Shown: positions 1 through 8,673 of the stretch, piece by piece
Numbering within the stretch: position 1 is the first letter of the stretch
Layout of the letters: every line of letters starts with the position of its first letter
From: Acidobacteriota bacterium
Lineage (GTDB): Bacteria; Acidobacteriota; Terriglobia; Acidiferrales; UBA7541
Direction of reading: 5' to 3'
DNA: 64,000 nucleotides
Assembly (NCBI GenBank): GCA_003223245.1
Contig: QHYI01000115.1
Span: 38,666 to 102,665, forward strand
Notes under the pieces: model-generated
Seen by the model: only the letters and a program-made list of their open reading frames with translations
Told to the model about the DNA's origin: nothing
The model's database searches: none
Made by a program: the position numbers and the translations under genes

Positions 1-1335
1 ATCAATCTCAATCCGCTTGACGAGCGGAAGATTCACGTTTCCGATATCATCCGCCGTCTCCAGCCCGAACTCGCCAAAGTTGATGGCATCTCTCTCTTCA
101 TGCAGCCGGTGCAGGACCTCACCGTGGAAGACCGCGTCAGCCGCACGGAATTTCAGTACAGCCTCGAAGACGTGGACGCCAAGGAGCTCTCCTACTGGGT
201 GCCGCGCTTTATGGAAAAACTCAGCGCCATTCCCGTGGTCCGCGACGTTGCCAGTGACCAGCTCAACCAAGGCCTTCTCGCTTCACTGGTTATCGACCGC
301 GACACTGCCTCGCGCCTGGGCGTTTTGCCTTCCGCCATTGATAACACTCTCTACGACGCCTTTGGCCAGCGCCAAGTGTCCACCATCTACACCCAGCTCA
401 ATCAATACCGCGTGGTGTTGGAAGTCGATCCCCGGTTCCAGCAAAATCCCGAATCCCTGAAAGACATTTACGTAGCTTCCAACAGCGCGCTGCAGGCCTA
501 TAGTGGCTCCACGGCGAACATCACTAACAACGCCCAGACCAGTGTAAGCACGACTCCCAACGCGCAGGTTCCACTCAGCGCCTTCACCCGTTTCGAACCC
601 GGCGCTACCGCCCTCGCGCTCAACCACCAGGGACAGTTTCCTGCGGTTACCGTTTCCTTCAACTTGGCACCGGGCGCCGCCCTGGGTGATGCGGTCAAAG
701 CCATCAATGAGGCCAAATCCGAGCTCAACATGCCGGCCAGCATCCAAGCTACTTTTGAAGGCACCGCGGCTGCTTTCCTGAACTCCCTTGCGAACGAACC
801 GGTGCTGATTCTCGCCGCGCTCATTACCGTGTATATCGTGCTGGGCGTGCTCTATGAGAGTTATATTCACCCGATTACCATTCTCTCGACGCTTCCCTCC
901 GCCGGAGTGGGAGCCATCCTGGCGCTTCTGCTTTTCAAAATGGAATTCAGCGTTATCGCTCTCATTGGCTTGATCCTTTTGATCGGCATCGTCAAGAAAA
1001 ACGCCATCATGATGATTGACTTTGCGCTCGAAGCCGAGCGTAAGGAAGGGAAGTCGCCCCTGGATGCCATCTACGAAGCTTGCCTCCTGCGCTTCCGGCC
1101 CATCATGATGACGACCATGGCTGCGTTGCTAGGTGCCTTGCCCCTGGCCATGGGCAGCGGCGTCGGCTCGGAATTGCGCCGCCCCCTGGGCATTACCATC
1201 GTCGGCGGGCTTCTCCTAAGCCAGTTGCTCACGCTCTACACCACGCCCGTTGTTTATCTGGCGTTTGATTGGTTGGCTCGGCGCTTCGCGGTGCATATCG
1301 GCAATCCCGTCGAAGAGCCCGCTCACGGTGACTAA
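1..1335 (+). CDS. RND efflux permease, C-terminal part (MdtB/MdtC type)
   Basis: The frame is already open at the left edge, so the start lies outside the window; 444 residues are visible. They cover the second half of a hydrophobe/amphiphile RND pump: the second porter and docking region, then the last block of membrane helices. The helix segment with KKNAIMMIDFA and the following LRFRPIMMTT and GVGSELRRPLG are family signatures, and are repeated almost word for word in the next gene. The pump would sit in the inner membrane and export drugs or other amphiphiles by proton antiport together with a periplasmic adaptor and an outer-membrane channel encoded upstream, outside the window. It lies 18 bp before a second RND permease; paired RND genes are typical of MdtBC-like heteromeric pumps. 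Substrate cannot be told. Confidence 0.93.
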   Translation: MNLNPLDERKIHVSDIIRRLQPELAKVDGISLFMQPVQDLTVEDRVSRTEFQYSLEDVDAKELSYWVPRFMEKLSAIPVVRDVASDQLNQGLLASLVIDRDTASRLGVLPSAIDNTLYDAFGQRQVSTIYTQLNQYRVVLEVDPRFQQNPESLKDIYVASNSALQAYSGSTANITNNAQTSVSTTPNAQVPLSAFTRFEPGATALALNHQGQFPAVTVSFNLAPGAALGDAVKAINEAKSELNMPASIQATFEGTAAAFLNSLANEPVLILAALITVYIVLGVLYESYIHPITILSTLPSAGVGAILALLLFKMEFSVIALIGLILLIGIVKKNAIMMIDFALEAERKEGKSPLDAIYEACLLRFRPIMMTTMAALLGALPLAMGSGVGSELRRPLGITIVGGLLLSQLLTLYTTPVVYLAFDWLARRFAVHIGNPVEEPAHGD

Positions 1336-1353
1336 AGGCAGAGTGACTCCGCC

Positions 1354-4300
1354 ATGATGTCCGCCAATTTTTCCGCTCCCTTTATCCGCCGGCCTGTGGC
1401 CACGTCTCTGATCACCATTGCGATCGCACTCGCTGGCGCAGTGGCTTTTCGGCATTTGCCAGTGTCGCCTCTGCCGCAGGTGGACTTTCCCACGATTAGT
1501 GTCATGTCGAGTCTGCCAGGAGCGAGCCCCGAGACCATGGCTTCCGCCGTCGCCACGCCTCTTGAACGGCAATTCGGCCGCATCGCTGGCGTCACCCAGA
1601 TGACTTCCTCGAGCAGCCTTGGCCAGACCAACATCACTCTGCAATTCGACCTCACGCGCGATATCAACGCCGCCGCTCGCGACGTGCAAGCCTGCATCAA
1701 CGCCGCGCGCAGCCAGCTTCCCGCGGACCTCCCCGGCCAGCCTAACTATCGCAAAGTGAACCCGGCGGAGTCGCCGATCCTCATCCTGGCATTAACGTCA
1801 ACCAATATCCCACCGGCCGAGATTTACGATGCCGCCGATTCCATCCTTGCGCAGAAGCTCGCCCAGGTGCAGGGAGTGGGGCAAGTGGGAGTCTGGGGAA
1901 GCTCCAGCCCTGCCGTCCGGGTAGAGGCGAATCCCTACAAACTCAATAGCTACGGAATCAGCCTTGAAACCGTGCGCGCATCGCTGCAATCGGCCAACGC
2001 GGACCTCGCTAAGGGTTCTCTCTCCGACTCCCAAAAGACCTGGGACGTCGCCGACACCGATCAGCTCTTTAAGGCTTACGAATACCAGCCCCTCATCGTT
2101 GGAGGTACGGGCCATACCGGCGCGCCAGTCCGCCTGCGCGACATCGCCGAAGTCGTCGATTCCACCGCCGATATTCGCAATCTCGGTCTTTCCGGAGGCC
2201 ATCGCTCCGTCCTGATGGCCATTTTCCGCCAGCCCGCCGCGAATATGATCGACACCGCCGACCGCGTGATGGCCCTCCTTCCATATCTTCGCGCCTCGAT
2301 TTCTCCGTCGCTGCACCTCGCCGTTGCCGTGGACCGCACCACCACGATCCGCGCGTCTGTGCACGACGTGGAAATCACCCTGATGATTTCCGTTACCCTG
2401 GTCATTCTCGTCGTGTTTGCCTTTCTTCGCAGCACTTGGGCCACCATCATTCCGAGCGTTGCTGTTCCCCTTTCCCTCATCGGCACCTTCGGGGTGATGT
2501 ACCTTTGCCGCTACAGCCTCGACAACCTGTCGCTCATGGCTCTCACCATCTGCACGGGTTTCGTGGTGGATGATGCCATCGTCGTCATCGAGAACATCAC
2601 GCGCCACATCGAAAACGGAATGAAGCCTTTCGCTGCCGCCATGAAGGGCGCCAGCGAAATCGGCTTTACCGTCCTCTCCATGAGCACCTCGCTGGTTGCC
2701 GTGTTTATCCCCATCCTCATGATGCCGGGCATTGTGGGGCGCCTCTTCCGCGAATTCGCCGTGGTTTTGAGTGTGGCCATCGGCGTTTCCCTTTTTGTTT
2801 CTCTCACCACCACGCCTATGATGTGTGCGCGCTTCCTAAAACACGAATCCGGACGCCACAGCTGGATCTACCGGTTCTTTGAACGTGCCTTTAACGGCTT
2901 GCTTCATGTTTACGATATTTCCCTGCGGTGGGTTCTTCGCCGCCAGTTGCTTATTCTCGGAGCGACCTTTGGAACCGCGGTTCTCTGCGCCTACTTGTTC
3001 TTTCACGTCAACTCGGGCTTCTTCCCTCAGCAGGATACCGGCCGCTTCAGTGGCACCATTCAAGGGGATCAGGATCTCTCCTTCGCCGCGATGCAGCAGA
3101 AGATGCGCGCCTTCTCGGACATCGTCTTGAAAGATCCCGCGGTTGACACTTTAACGGCGTTCGCCGGTGGCGGGTTCGGGGGCAGCAGCGCGCATATGTT
3201 CGGACAGCTCAAGCCTCTCAGCGAGCGCAAAATAAGCATCGACCAGGTCATCGCGAGAATCCGCAAAGCCACCTCGAAAGTGCCGGGCGCGGCACTTTAC
3301 CTCCAGGCCGTCCAAGATCTTTCTGTCGGTGGCCGCGGGAGCGCTGCACAGTATCAATACACCTTGCAGGCCGACAATTTGGAAGATCTCAAGCATTGGG
3401 CGCCCATCCTCCAAAAACGCCTCGCAACCATTCCTGAACTCCGTGACGTGAACTCCGACCAGCAAATGCACGGCTTGCAAAGCTCTCTGGTGGTCGACCG
3501 CGACACCGCTTCGAGCCTCGGCGTTTCCATGCAAGCCATTGATAACACCTTGAACGACGCCTTTGGCCAGCGGCAAGTCTCCAACATCTACAAAGGCCTG
3601 AATCAGTACCACGTGGTGCTGGAAGTGATGCCGAGCGCCCAGCAGAGTCCCGAGGCGCTCAAATCTATTTACGTGCCGAGCTTCCATGGCAAATTGGTTC
3701 CCCTCAGCGCGTTTGCGCATTACGAACCGACCAACACCGCGCTCTCCGTGAATCACCAGGGAATCTTCCCGGCCATCACGCTTTCCTTCAATCTCGCGCC
3801 GGGCGCATCGCTCGGTCCCGCCGTTCAGCACATTCTCGACGCCACGCGGCAAAGCGGCATGCCGCCTACCGTCCACGCCACGTTCCAAGGAACGGCCCAG
3901 GCCTACCAGGAATCTCGTGCCTCGCAGACCTTTCTCATCATCACCGCGCTCGTGGCCGTGTATATCGTTCTCGGCATTCTGTACGAGAGTTTCATCCACC
4001 CAATCACCATTCTTTCCACCATACCTTCCGCGGGCATTGGAGCTATTTTGGCAATTCAGGTCGCGCACACCGACTTGAACATGATTGCGTTGATAGGCAT
4101 TATCCTGCTGATTGGAATCGTGAAGAAAAACGCGATTCTCATGATTGATTTTGCTGTGCAATTGGAGCGCGAAGAGAGCCTTTCGCCCCTGGAGGCCATC
4201 TACAAGGCCTGTCTGCTGCGTTTCCGGCCGATTTTAATGACCACGATGGCCGCATTGTTTGGCGCCTTGCCGCTCGCTCTTGGCACCGGCGTCGGTTCCG

Positions 4301-4473
4301 AACTGCGCCGGCCGCTGGGCGTCACCATCATTGGCGGCCTTATCGTCAGCCAGCTGCTGACGCTTTTCACCACCCCGATTGTTTATATCTACATGGACCG
4401 CTTCCAGTCCTGGCTTCGCGGCCTTTTCGGAAGCGCTCCCGCGCCGGTGCACGCTCCCGCCCATTCCGACTGA
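1354..4473 (+). CDS. RND efflux permease, full length (MdtC type)
   Basis: A 1039-residue inner-membrane RND permease of normal family length. The N-terminus is the usual FIRRPVATSL followed by the first helix; the proton-relay aspartate pair D406-D407 stands in helix 4 (GFVVDDAIVVIEN), and the C-terminal helices carry KKNAILMIDFAV and SELRRPLG. It is closely similar to the permease just upstream and would form a pump with it. Two ATG codons stand in tandem (1354 and 1357); only a weak AAAGG is seen upstream, so translation may depend on coupling to the preceding gene, whose stop is 18 bp away. The acidic pair and aliphatic neighbours fit the drug/amphiphile (HAE1) class more than the heavy-metal class. 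Adaptor and outer-membrane partner are not downstream. Confidence 0.96.
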   Translation: MMSANFSAPFIRRPVATSLITIAIALAGAVAFRHLPVSPLPQVDFPTISVMSSLPGASPETMASAVATPLERQFGRIAGVTQMTSSSSLGQTNITLQFDLTRDINAAARDVQACINAARSQLPADLPGQPNYRKVNPAESPILILALTSTNIPPAEIYDAADSILAQKLAQVQGVGQVGVWGSSSPAVRVEANPYKLNSYGISLETVRASLQSANADLAKGSLSDSQKTWDVADTDQLFKAYEYQPLIVGGTGHTGAPVRLRDIAEVVDSTADIRNLGLSGGHRSVLMAIFRQPAANMIDTADRVMALLPYLRASISPSLHLAVAVDRTTTIRASVHDVEITLMISVTLVILVVFAFLRSTWATIIPSVAVPLSLIGTFGVMYLCRYSLDNLSLMALTICTGFVVDDAIVVIENITRHIENGMKPFAAAMKGASEIGFTVLSMSTSLVAVFIPILMMPGIVGRLFREFAVVLSVAIGVSLFVSLTTTPMMCARFLKHESGRHSWIYRFFERAFNGLLHVYDISLRWVLRRQLLILGATFGTAVLCAYLFFHVNSGFFPQQDTGRFSGTIQGDQDLSFAAMQQKMRAFSDIVLKDPAVDTLTAFAGGGFGGSSAHMFGQLKPLSERKISIDQVIARIRKATSKVPGAALYLQAVQDLSVGGRGSAAQYQYTLQADNLEDLKHWAPILQKRLATIPELRDVNSDQQMHGLQSSLVVDRDTASSLGVSMQAIDNTLNDAFGQRQVSNIYKGLNQYHVVLEVMPSAQQSPEALKSIYVPSFHGKLVPLSAFAHYEPTNTALSVNHQGIFPAITLSFNLAPGASLGPAVQHILDATRQSGMPPTVHATFQGTAQAYQESRASQTFLIITALVAVYIVLGILYESFIHPITILSTIPSAGIGAILAIQVAHTDLNMIALIGIILLIGIVKKNAILMIDFAVQLEREESLSPLEAIYKACLLRFRPILMTTMAALFGALPLALGTGVGSELRRPLGVTIIGGLIVSQLLTLFTTPIVYIYMDRFQSWLRGLFGSAPAPVHAPAHSD

Positions 4474-4514
4474 CGCGGGTAGCTCACAGGGCCCCCTTTG
4501 TCATCCCCAGCGGA

Positions 4515-4559
4515 GCAGGCCGGCTTGTTTCTGCGCTCGCGAATCGAGCGTCGGCCTGC
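4515..4559. repeat. palindromic intergenic element / possible bidirectional terminator
   Basis: Arms GCAGGCCG (4515-4522) and CGGCCTGC (4552-4559) enclose a second small inverted repeat (GCTCG/CGAGC). It lies between the convergent RND gene and the mbfA-like gene, so it could end both transcripts. It is followed by GCAAGGCGGG, a string that recurs in the palindrome inside the Y-family polymerase gene at 54706-54758, which points to a dispersed repeat family. Confidence 0.5.
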
Positions 4560-4638
4560 AAGGCGGGATCCTGGCTGGATCGCCTCGTGCCTCATTTTCG
4601 AGTTTCGAATTTCCATTTTCAATCTTCCATTTTCGAAA

Positions 4639-5598
4639 TCACGAGCTGCCGATCAGCCATCCCGTCAGAAATACCAGCACGCCGCCCACGACCACCTGAA
4701 ACGTCGCTTGCAGGAATGGGGTATCCATGTATTTGTGCCGTACGTAGCTGATCACGCAAAGCTCCACCGCCACGACCGCCGCGGCCACCAGCGTGGCTAC
4801 GCGAAAACTGGAGATTAGGAACGGAAGCGTGTGGCCGATGCCGCCCATCGTGGTCATGAAGCCGGTCACCCCGCCGCGCAGCCACGGCGAGCCGCGTCCC
4901 GTGAGCGAACCGTCGTCGGAGAGGCCCTCGGAGAACGCCATTGAAATGCCTGCTCCAATCGACGCCGCCAGCCCCACGAGAAACGCATCCCAGCTGTGTT
5001 TCGTGGCAAACGCTGCCGCAAACAACGGCGCCAGCGTCGATACGGAGCCGTCCATCAGCCCCGCAAGACCCGGCTGCACCACTTGCAGTAAAAACAGCTT
5101 GCGGTGCGATTCTTCTTCCTGTGCTTTCGCGCTCGACGTCAGATGCTTTTCTTCCAGTTCGCCTGCCACCTGCGTGTGCTTGCGCTCCTCGTCGGCAAGC
5201 TGGTTCAGCAATTCGCGCGTGGAGGCGTCGCTGGTCCGGCTCGCCGCTTTGTGATAGAAGCGCTGCGCCTCCAACTCCATCACTTCGGCTTGCCTTCGCG
5301 CGGCCTTCACGCCCAGCGGCCGCACCAGCCATACCGGCCGCCGCTGGAGAAATCCTTTTACGTTCTCCCGCCGGATCAGCGGAATGTGCTCGCCAAAGCG
5401 CTGCCGGAACATGGCAATCAGCCGGTCGCGATGCACCGCCTCTTCTTTGCGCATGTCCTCGAACATTTCCGCCGTCGAGGGATACTCTTCGCGCAGCGCA
5501 TCGGCAAAATCGCCATAAATGCGCCCATCTTCTTCTTCCGCGCCGATGGCGATGGCCAAAATCTCTTTTTCCGTCAGGTCTTTGAATTTCTTGAGCAT
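4639..5598 (-). CDS. mbfA: Ferritin-like / VIT1 fusion iron transporter (MbfA type)
   Basis: A 319-residue fusion. Residues about 10-155 form a rubrerythrin/ferritin-like four-helix domain with two ExxH-type di-iron motifs (EEAVHR near 52-57 and DEERKH in the last helix). Residues about 165-319 form a VIT1/CCC1-like membrane domain with about five helices, starting with LAGLMDGSVSTLAPL. This order is that of MbfA, described in rhizobia as a membrane-bound ferritin that exports iron and protects against iron and peroxide stress. ATG at 5598 was chosen because GAGGAAGAGG lies five bases upstream; a TTG ten codons earlier (5628) has no such site. It is a single gene convergent to the RND pump. 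No Fur or Irr box was recognised. Confidence 0.9.
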   Translation of the reverse strand: MLKKFKDLTEKEILAIAIGAEEEDGRIYGDFADALREEYPSTAEMFEDMRKEEAVHRDRLIAMFRQRFGEHIPLIRRENVKGFLQRRPVWLVRPLGVKAARRQAEVMELEAQRFYHKAASRTSDASTRELLNQLADEERKHTQVAGELEEKHLTSSAKAQEEESHRKLFLLQVVQPGLAGLMDGSVSTLAPLFAAAFATKHSWDAFLVGLAASIGAGISMAFSEGLSDDGSLTGRGSPWLRGGVTGFMTTMGGIGHTLPFLISSFRVATLVAAAVVAVELCVISYVRHKYMDTPFLQATFQVVVGGVLVFLTGWLIGSS

Positions 5599-5857
5599 CG
5601 TCCTCTTCCTCAGTGCCTGTAGAGGCAAGGTTCAGCCCGGCATCTTCTCCCGTGTGGTGGCGGGTCTTTTACACCCGTTCTTTTGCGGTTCGCTTCCTGG
5701 AGCGCCGGGCGGAATTTATCCCCACGCAGTCGGGAGCCCGGCATCTTCGCTTGTTCCTCAATCCCCTGTAGAGGCCGGGCTTTCCGCTCGGCTCTTTTCC
5801 CCGATTTGAGGAGAAAGAATCGCACAAAGGGCCGGGAGAAGTCACCTGTGAGCCCCG

Positions 5858-5884
5858 GTCATTCTGAGCGCAGCGAAGAGTCTC
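5858..5884 (+). repeat. Dispersed intergenic repeat (CATTCTGAGCGCAGCGAAG type)
   Basis: The sequence reads GTCATTCTGAGCGCAGCGAA followed by GAGTCTC. Sequences of this form recur in intergenic DNA of Acidobacteriota and other bacteria; that statement is from general knowledge, since only one copy is in this window. Confidence 0.4.
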
Positions 5885-6000
5885 TCTTCGCCGCTTCGGG
5901 CGCCGTAGGCGTGCCACACGCTAGCCGGGCCCGTCAGGGCCCGAGTAACTTTGTACGAACATACGGTTCATCTTTTTCCTGCGGGAAGGAAATCCCTGGC

Positions 6001-6027
6001 TAATATTTCCCTATAGGCCCCTATAGG
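6001..6027 (+). promoter_or_regulatory. Putative promoter with paired CCTATAGG operator
   Basis: A TAATAT hexamer (6001-6006) could be a -10 box. Directly after it stand two identical 8-bp palindromes CCTATAGG at 6010-6017 and 6020-6027, centred 10 bp apart, which puts them on the same face of the helix. The position just downstream of the -10 would suit a repressor. No convincing -35 box was found. Confidence 0.35.
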
Positions 6028-6082
6028 ACTCTTGCGTCTTTTGAACTTTTCACGGGCGAACTTGTGCGGCTTGGGAGGTCGT

Positions 6083-6988
6083 GTGACGTTTTCAGATTAC
6101 AAACTGGAGCGGGTCGGATTCGGCTTGATTCTGTGTATTGCTCTGCTGATGTTCTTTCAACCGCTCGTTAGACTGCACGGGCACAATGGCAGCCAAAGCA
6201 TCAACGCTATAAACGTTCGCTATGAGCTGTCGCAACTCCAGTCGAATCTGCGCGTTTTGGCGACTATTAACTATCCGTCGGATAGCGGTGCATCCCTCGT
6301 TTCTGAGGCAGGAGCGCCCGTGGCGGCCAAGCCTGTGCCGATACCTTTTAGCTTAAGGGCGGCGTCGCTGGTTCAGTGGTTTGTTTTCGGCGCTCTGGGT
6401 TTCTGTTTATTGGCGCTGTTCGGTCATTTTTTCTTTAAAAAGGCGGTTGCCATACTTAGCTTAGTAGGAGGTTGTGCGGGCGCTATTGCCGTTCTGCACG
6501 TGATGCTGATGGGCTCCGACCTCCGCTCCTGGACCGAAATATTAGTGAACACCGCGCTGCTTTCCCCAGAGGATCCCAGCGGGGCGATCAGGATGGCGAG
6601 TGCGTTTCTCGTAAGTCCGGCGTTTGGATTATACGCGCTGACCGCCTGTTTGTTTTTGGTGCCCATTCTTTCGTTTTCCCGCGCCATCCCGCGCGTAAGG
6701 TCCGTTGCCCGGGGTGAACAAAGGATCAGTCGCTCACAGCCCATCTCTCTTCGTCCCGTTAATTCACGGTACCCTGAGGAGAATTGCCGGTCTTTAAACG
6801 TGTCAGAAGGCGGTCTGCTCCTTGAAACCTCGTTGAACCACTATTATGTAGGGATGGAAATCTACTTGACGCGCAATGCCCATGCGGCGGGCCCGGCAAA
6901 CGCCGAAGAGCATGGTTCGGTGGTGCGCGTGCAAAAGACGCAGAAGGGCGGGTGCCGCATTGCCATACGCATTATTCCCGACGTTTAG
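6083..6988 (+). CDS. Membrane protein with C-terminal PilZ-like domain
   Basis: About 301 residues. Helix one lies at about residues 12-30, a loop of about 70 residues follows, then three more hydrophobic segments, and the last ~95 residues form a cytoplasmic PilZ-like domain. That domain has the N-V-S-E-G-G form of the (D/N)xSxxG c-di-GMP motif (LNVSEGGLLLE); the preceding RxxxR is not clean, so ligand binding is uncertain. GTG at 6083 was chosen because GGGAGG lies four bases upstream; a TTG at 6032 would add 17 residues without such a site. A second, soluble PilZ-like protein lies at 8674-9066. The likely role is a membrane receptor for c-di-GMP or a degenerate PilZ adaptor; the partner is unknown. 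Confidence 0.72.
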   Translation: MTFSDYKLERVGFGLILCIALLMFFQPLVRLHGHNGSQSINAINVRYELSQLQSNLRVLATINYPSDSGASLVSEAGAPVAAKPVPIPFSLRAASLVQWFVFGALGFCLLALFGHFFFKKAVAILSLVGGCAGAIAVLHVMLMGSDLRSWTEILVNTALLSPEDPSGAIRMASAFLVSPAFGLYALTACLFLVPILSFSRAIPRVRSVARGEQRISRSQPISLRPVNSRYPEENCRSLNVSEGGLLLETSLNHYYVGMEIYLTRNAHAAGPANAEEHGSVVRVQKTQKGGCRIAIRIIPDV

Positions 6989-7444
6989 CCCGATGCGTCC
7001 ACACACATATCAAAACCGAGCTTAAGCATGTACCCAAGGGGATTTCATGCTCTCTTTTCATAAGCCCTGCTGTCCGGAAATCGGAAAGGTTCACCTCCAG
7101 AGCCAACTTCTCTTCACGTCAGCCCGGCCCCACGGCTAGGCTAACTGTAGAGGCCGTGCTTTTAGCCCGTCTCTTCCAGAGCGCCGTATGCGCGACACAG
7201 CTCTCTCACTTTCTCTTCGATTTTCCAATTTCGATTTTCGCCGCCGAGCCGAGCGAAAAAGGCCGAGAGAAGCACCTACGATTGACCTAATTCCGCCCGT
7301 GCGATTTGCGAGTTCCCGAGACGGCAAAGCGTGGAAATTGTTGTCCTTGACTTTTGGTCGTGCCAGCCGGAACATGTGGTGACCGCGTATCGATCCTCTC
7401 TAGAGGTTCTAGTCGCCCACACAACTTGGGAAAAGGAGTTCGCC
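6989..7444. other. Intergenic region with one dispersed hairpin repeat
   Basis: No gene is supported. A third copy of the TGTAGAGGC element occurs at 7144-7178. A TTGACT hexamer at 7347-7352 may belong to a promoter for the SatP-family gene, but the matching -10 (GAACAT at 7370-7375) is weak. Confidence 0.35.
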
Positions 7445-7630
7445 ATGGCGCTTTCCAACTCCAAAGCCCTCCGCTGGCTTTTGCGCGGACTCATTTTTTT
7501 GCTACCTGTCCCCGTCTCGGCGATCCGCAACCGCTCCAGCGCCAAATTCAGTTCCGTCTCCGCTTTACGTTTTGAAGGGCTCGCTTTGCTGGGGGCGAGC
7601 CGGCATCTGCGAGAAGGAGAAAACCGATGA
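7445..7630 (+). CDS. Possible small coupled leader ORF upstream of satP
   Basis: A 61-codon frame begins at an ATG preceded by AAAAGGAG six bases upstream, and its TGA overlaps the ATG of the satP-like gene (ATGA at 7627-7630), the geometry of translational coupling. The first 27 residues are hydrophobic after a lysine/arginine start, like a signal anchor; the rest is basic and serine-rich. I recognise no family. It could be a real small membrane peptide, a leader that couples translation, or chance. The strong ribosome site and exact stop/start overlap are the only support. Confidence 0.3.
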   Translation: MALSNSKALRWLLRGLIFLLPVPVSAIRNRSSAKFSSVSALRFEGLALLGASRHLREGENR

Positions 7631-8217
7631 CCACAGAAGCGTCCGCAAAAACTTCGAACCCTGCTCCGCTCGGGTTAGCAGGATTCGGGCTCACAACCGT
7701 AGTATTGAGCTGCATCAATGCGGGTCTGTTTCCTTCTGAGGCCGCGCCCGTTGTCGTGCCACTTGCGTTTGCCTACGGGGGGCTAGCCCAGATAATCGCC
7801 GGGATTATGGAGTACAGGCAAGGAAACACCTTCGGCACGGTGGCTTTCATATCGTACGGGACTTTCTGGTGGTGGTACGCGTTTCTACTATGGAGTATTG
7901 GTGCGGGATGGATCAAGCCGCCACACTCGTCGGGCATCGGTTTGACGCTGCTCATGTGGGGGGTCTTCACATTTTATATGTGGATTTCGACATTTCGAAT
8001 AAACATGGCACTCTGGCTTATCTTTCTTACTCTTTGGATCGCCTTCTTCCTGCTGGCAGGCGGCGATCTGGGCATGGGAGCGGGCTGGCGTCATGCGGGC
8101 GGCTGGGACGGGATCCTGTGTGGAATCCTAGCGCTGTATTTGTCTTTCGCCGAGGTCACGAATGCGGTGGCAGGCCGGGCGGCTATCCCGACCGGAGGCC
8201 CGATCATGAAGGGCTGA
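7627..8217 (+). CDS. satP: Acetate/succinate transporter, GPR1/FUN34/YaaH (SatP) family
   Basis: A 196-residue inner-membrane protein with six predicted helices, the normal length of the family. The N-terminal signature NPAPLGLAGFG is present at residues 11-21, and a Tyr-rich FYMWISTFRIN stretch follows helix 4 as in SatP. Members carry acetate or succinate with protons in hexameric assemblies. The ATG at 7627 has AAGGAG eight bases upstream. It overlaps the stop of a small possible leader ORF and is followed by a hairpin (8284-8300) that may end its transcript. PilZ-like genes flank it on both sides, with no obvious functional tie. Confidence 0.92.
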   Translation: MTTEASAKTSNPAPLGLAGFGLTTVVLSCINAGLFPSEAAPVVVPLAFAYGGLAQIIAGIMEYRQGNTFGTVAFISYGTFWWWYAFLLWSIGAGWIKPPHSSGIGLTLLMWGVFTFYMWISTFRINMALWLIFLTLWIAFFLLAGGDLGMGAGWRHAGGWDGILCGILALYLSFAEVTNAVAGRAAIPTGGPIMKG

Positions 8218-8673
8218 AGAAAAGCAAGGCTTGAGCACTAACAAATGCAAAAATCCCGAGCGGCCATAGGCGCGCCTCGACTTGTCGCCGTGCCGGCGAC
8301 TTTGCGCGAGCCCCTGACTTGGAAGGACGCCGCGTAACCTATTACACAAAAAGGCGTTAACTGTTTCTAAAACGATCTCAGACTCGAAGGGTGCTTCCCC
8401 CTTGTTCCACTCCCATTCACGTACTCCAATTTGGGACTTTCTCCTTTTTTTCGTCAATTTTCCCCATTTGGTCCTCAATTTTTCCTCATAGCCCGCTTTC
8501 CTTTTCTGGTACCCCCGTACTACCATTTGGTTGCGGGGCCCTACTCCTTTCTGAGTACGTTCTCGCTATCGTTTTTGCGTCGCCAACGAAATAGACTTGA
8601 CTTGGATAAGCAGGCAAAGTCCGTCTGGAAAGTCGGCCGCGCAATAGCGTCCCACTTTGAGCTAGTGCGTGAA
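8218..8673. other. Intergenic region, hairpin only
   Basis: No gene is supported in this 456-bp stretch. It holds the hairpin at 8284-8300. The region 8390-8540 is pyrimidine-rich on the + strand, and the frame that crosses it upstream of the PilZ-like gene has no protein-like character. Confidence 0.4.
8284..8300 (+). terminator. Hairpin, possible terminator after satP
   Basis: GTCGCCG (8284-8290) and CGGCGAC (8294-8300) pair perfectly around a TGC loop and are followed by TTT. It lies 67 bp beyond the satP stop. The short T-run makes it only a moderate candidate. Confidence 0.4.

Larger units (their letters stand above)
5599..6082. other. Intergenic region rich in short dispersed repeats
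   Basis: No gene is supported in these 484 bp between divergent genes. Two copies of a TGTAGAGGC-type hairpin element occur (5619-5655 and 5763-5800); a third is at 7144-7178. A stretch beginning GTCATTCTGAGCGCAGCGAA at 5858 is of a kind I know as a common intergenic repeat in several bacterial groups. The right end holds the putative promoter and operator of the next gene. Confidence 0.5.

Noticed and set aside
3151..4161. A 336-codon minus-strand frame opposite the RND permease
   Set aside because: Composition (His, Gly, Arg) and lack of start signal mark it as a shadow.
1..4473. Heavy-metal (CusA/CzcA) type for the RND pair
   Set aside because: The helix 4 pattern GFVVDDAIVVIEN and the tandem permease arrangement fit the drug/amphiphile class better.
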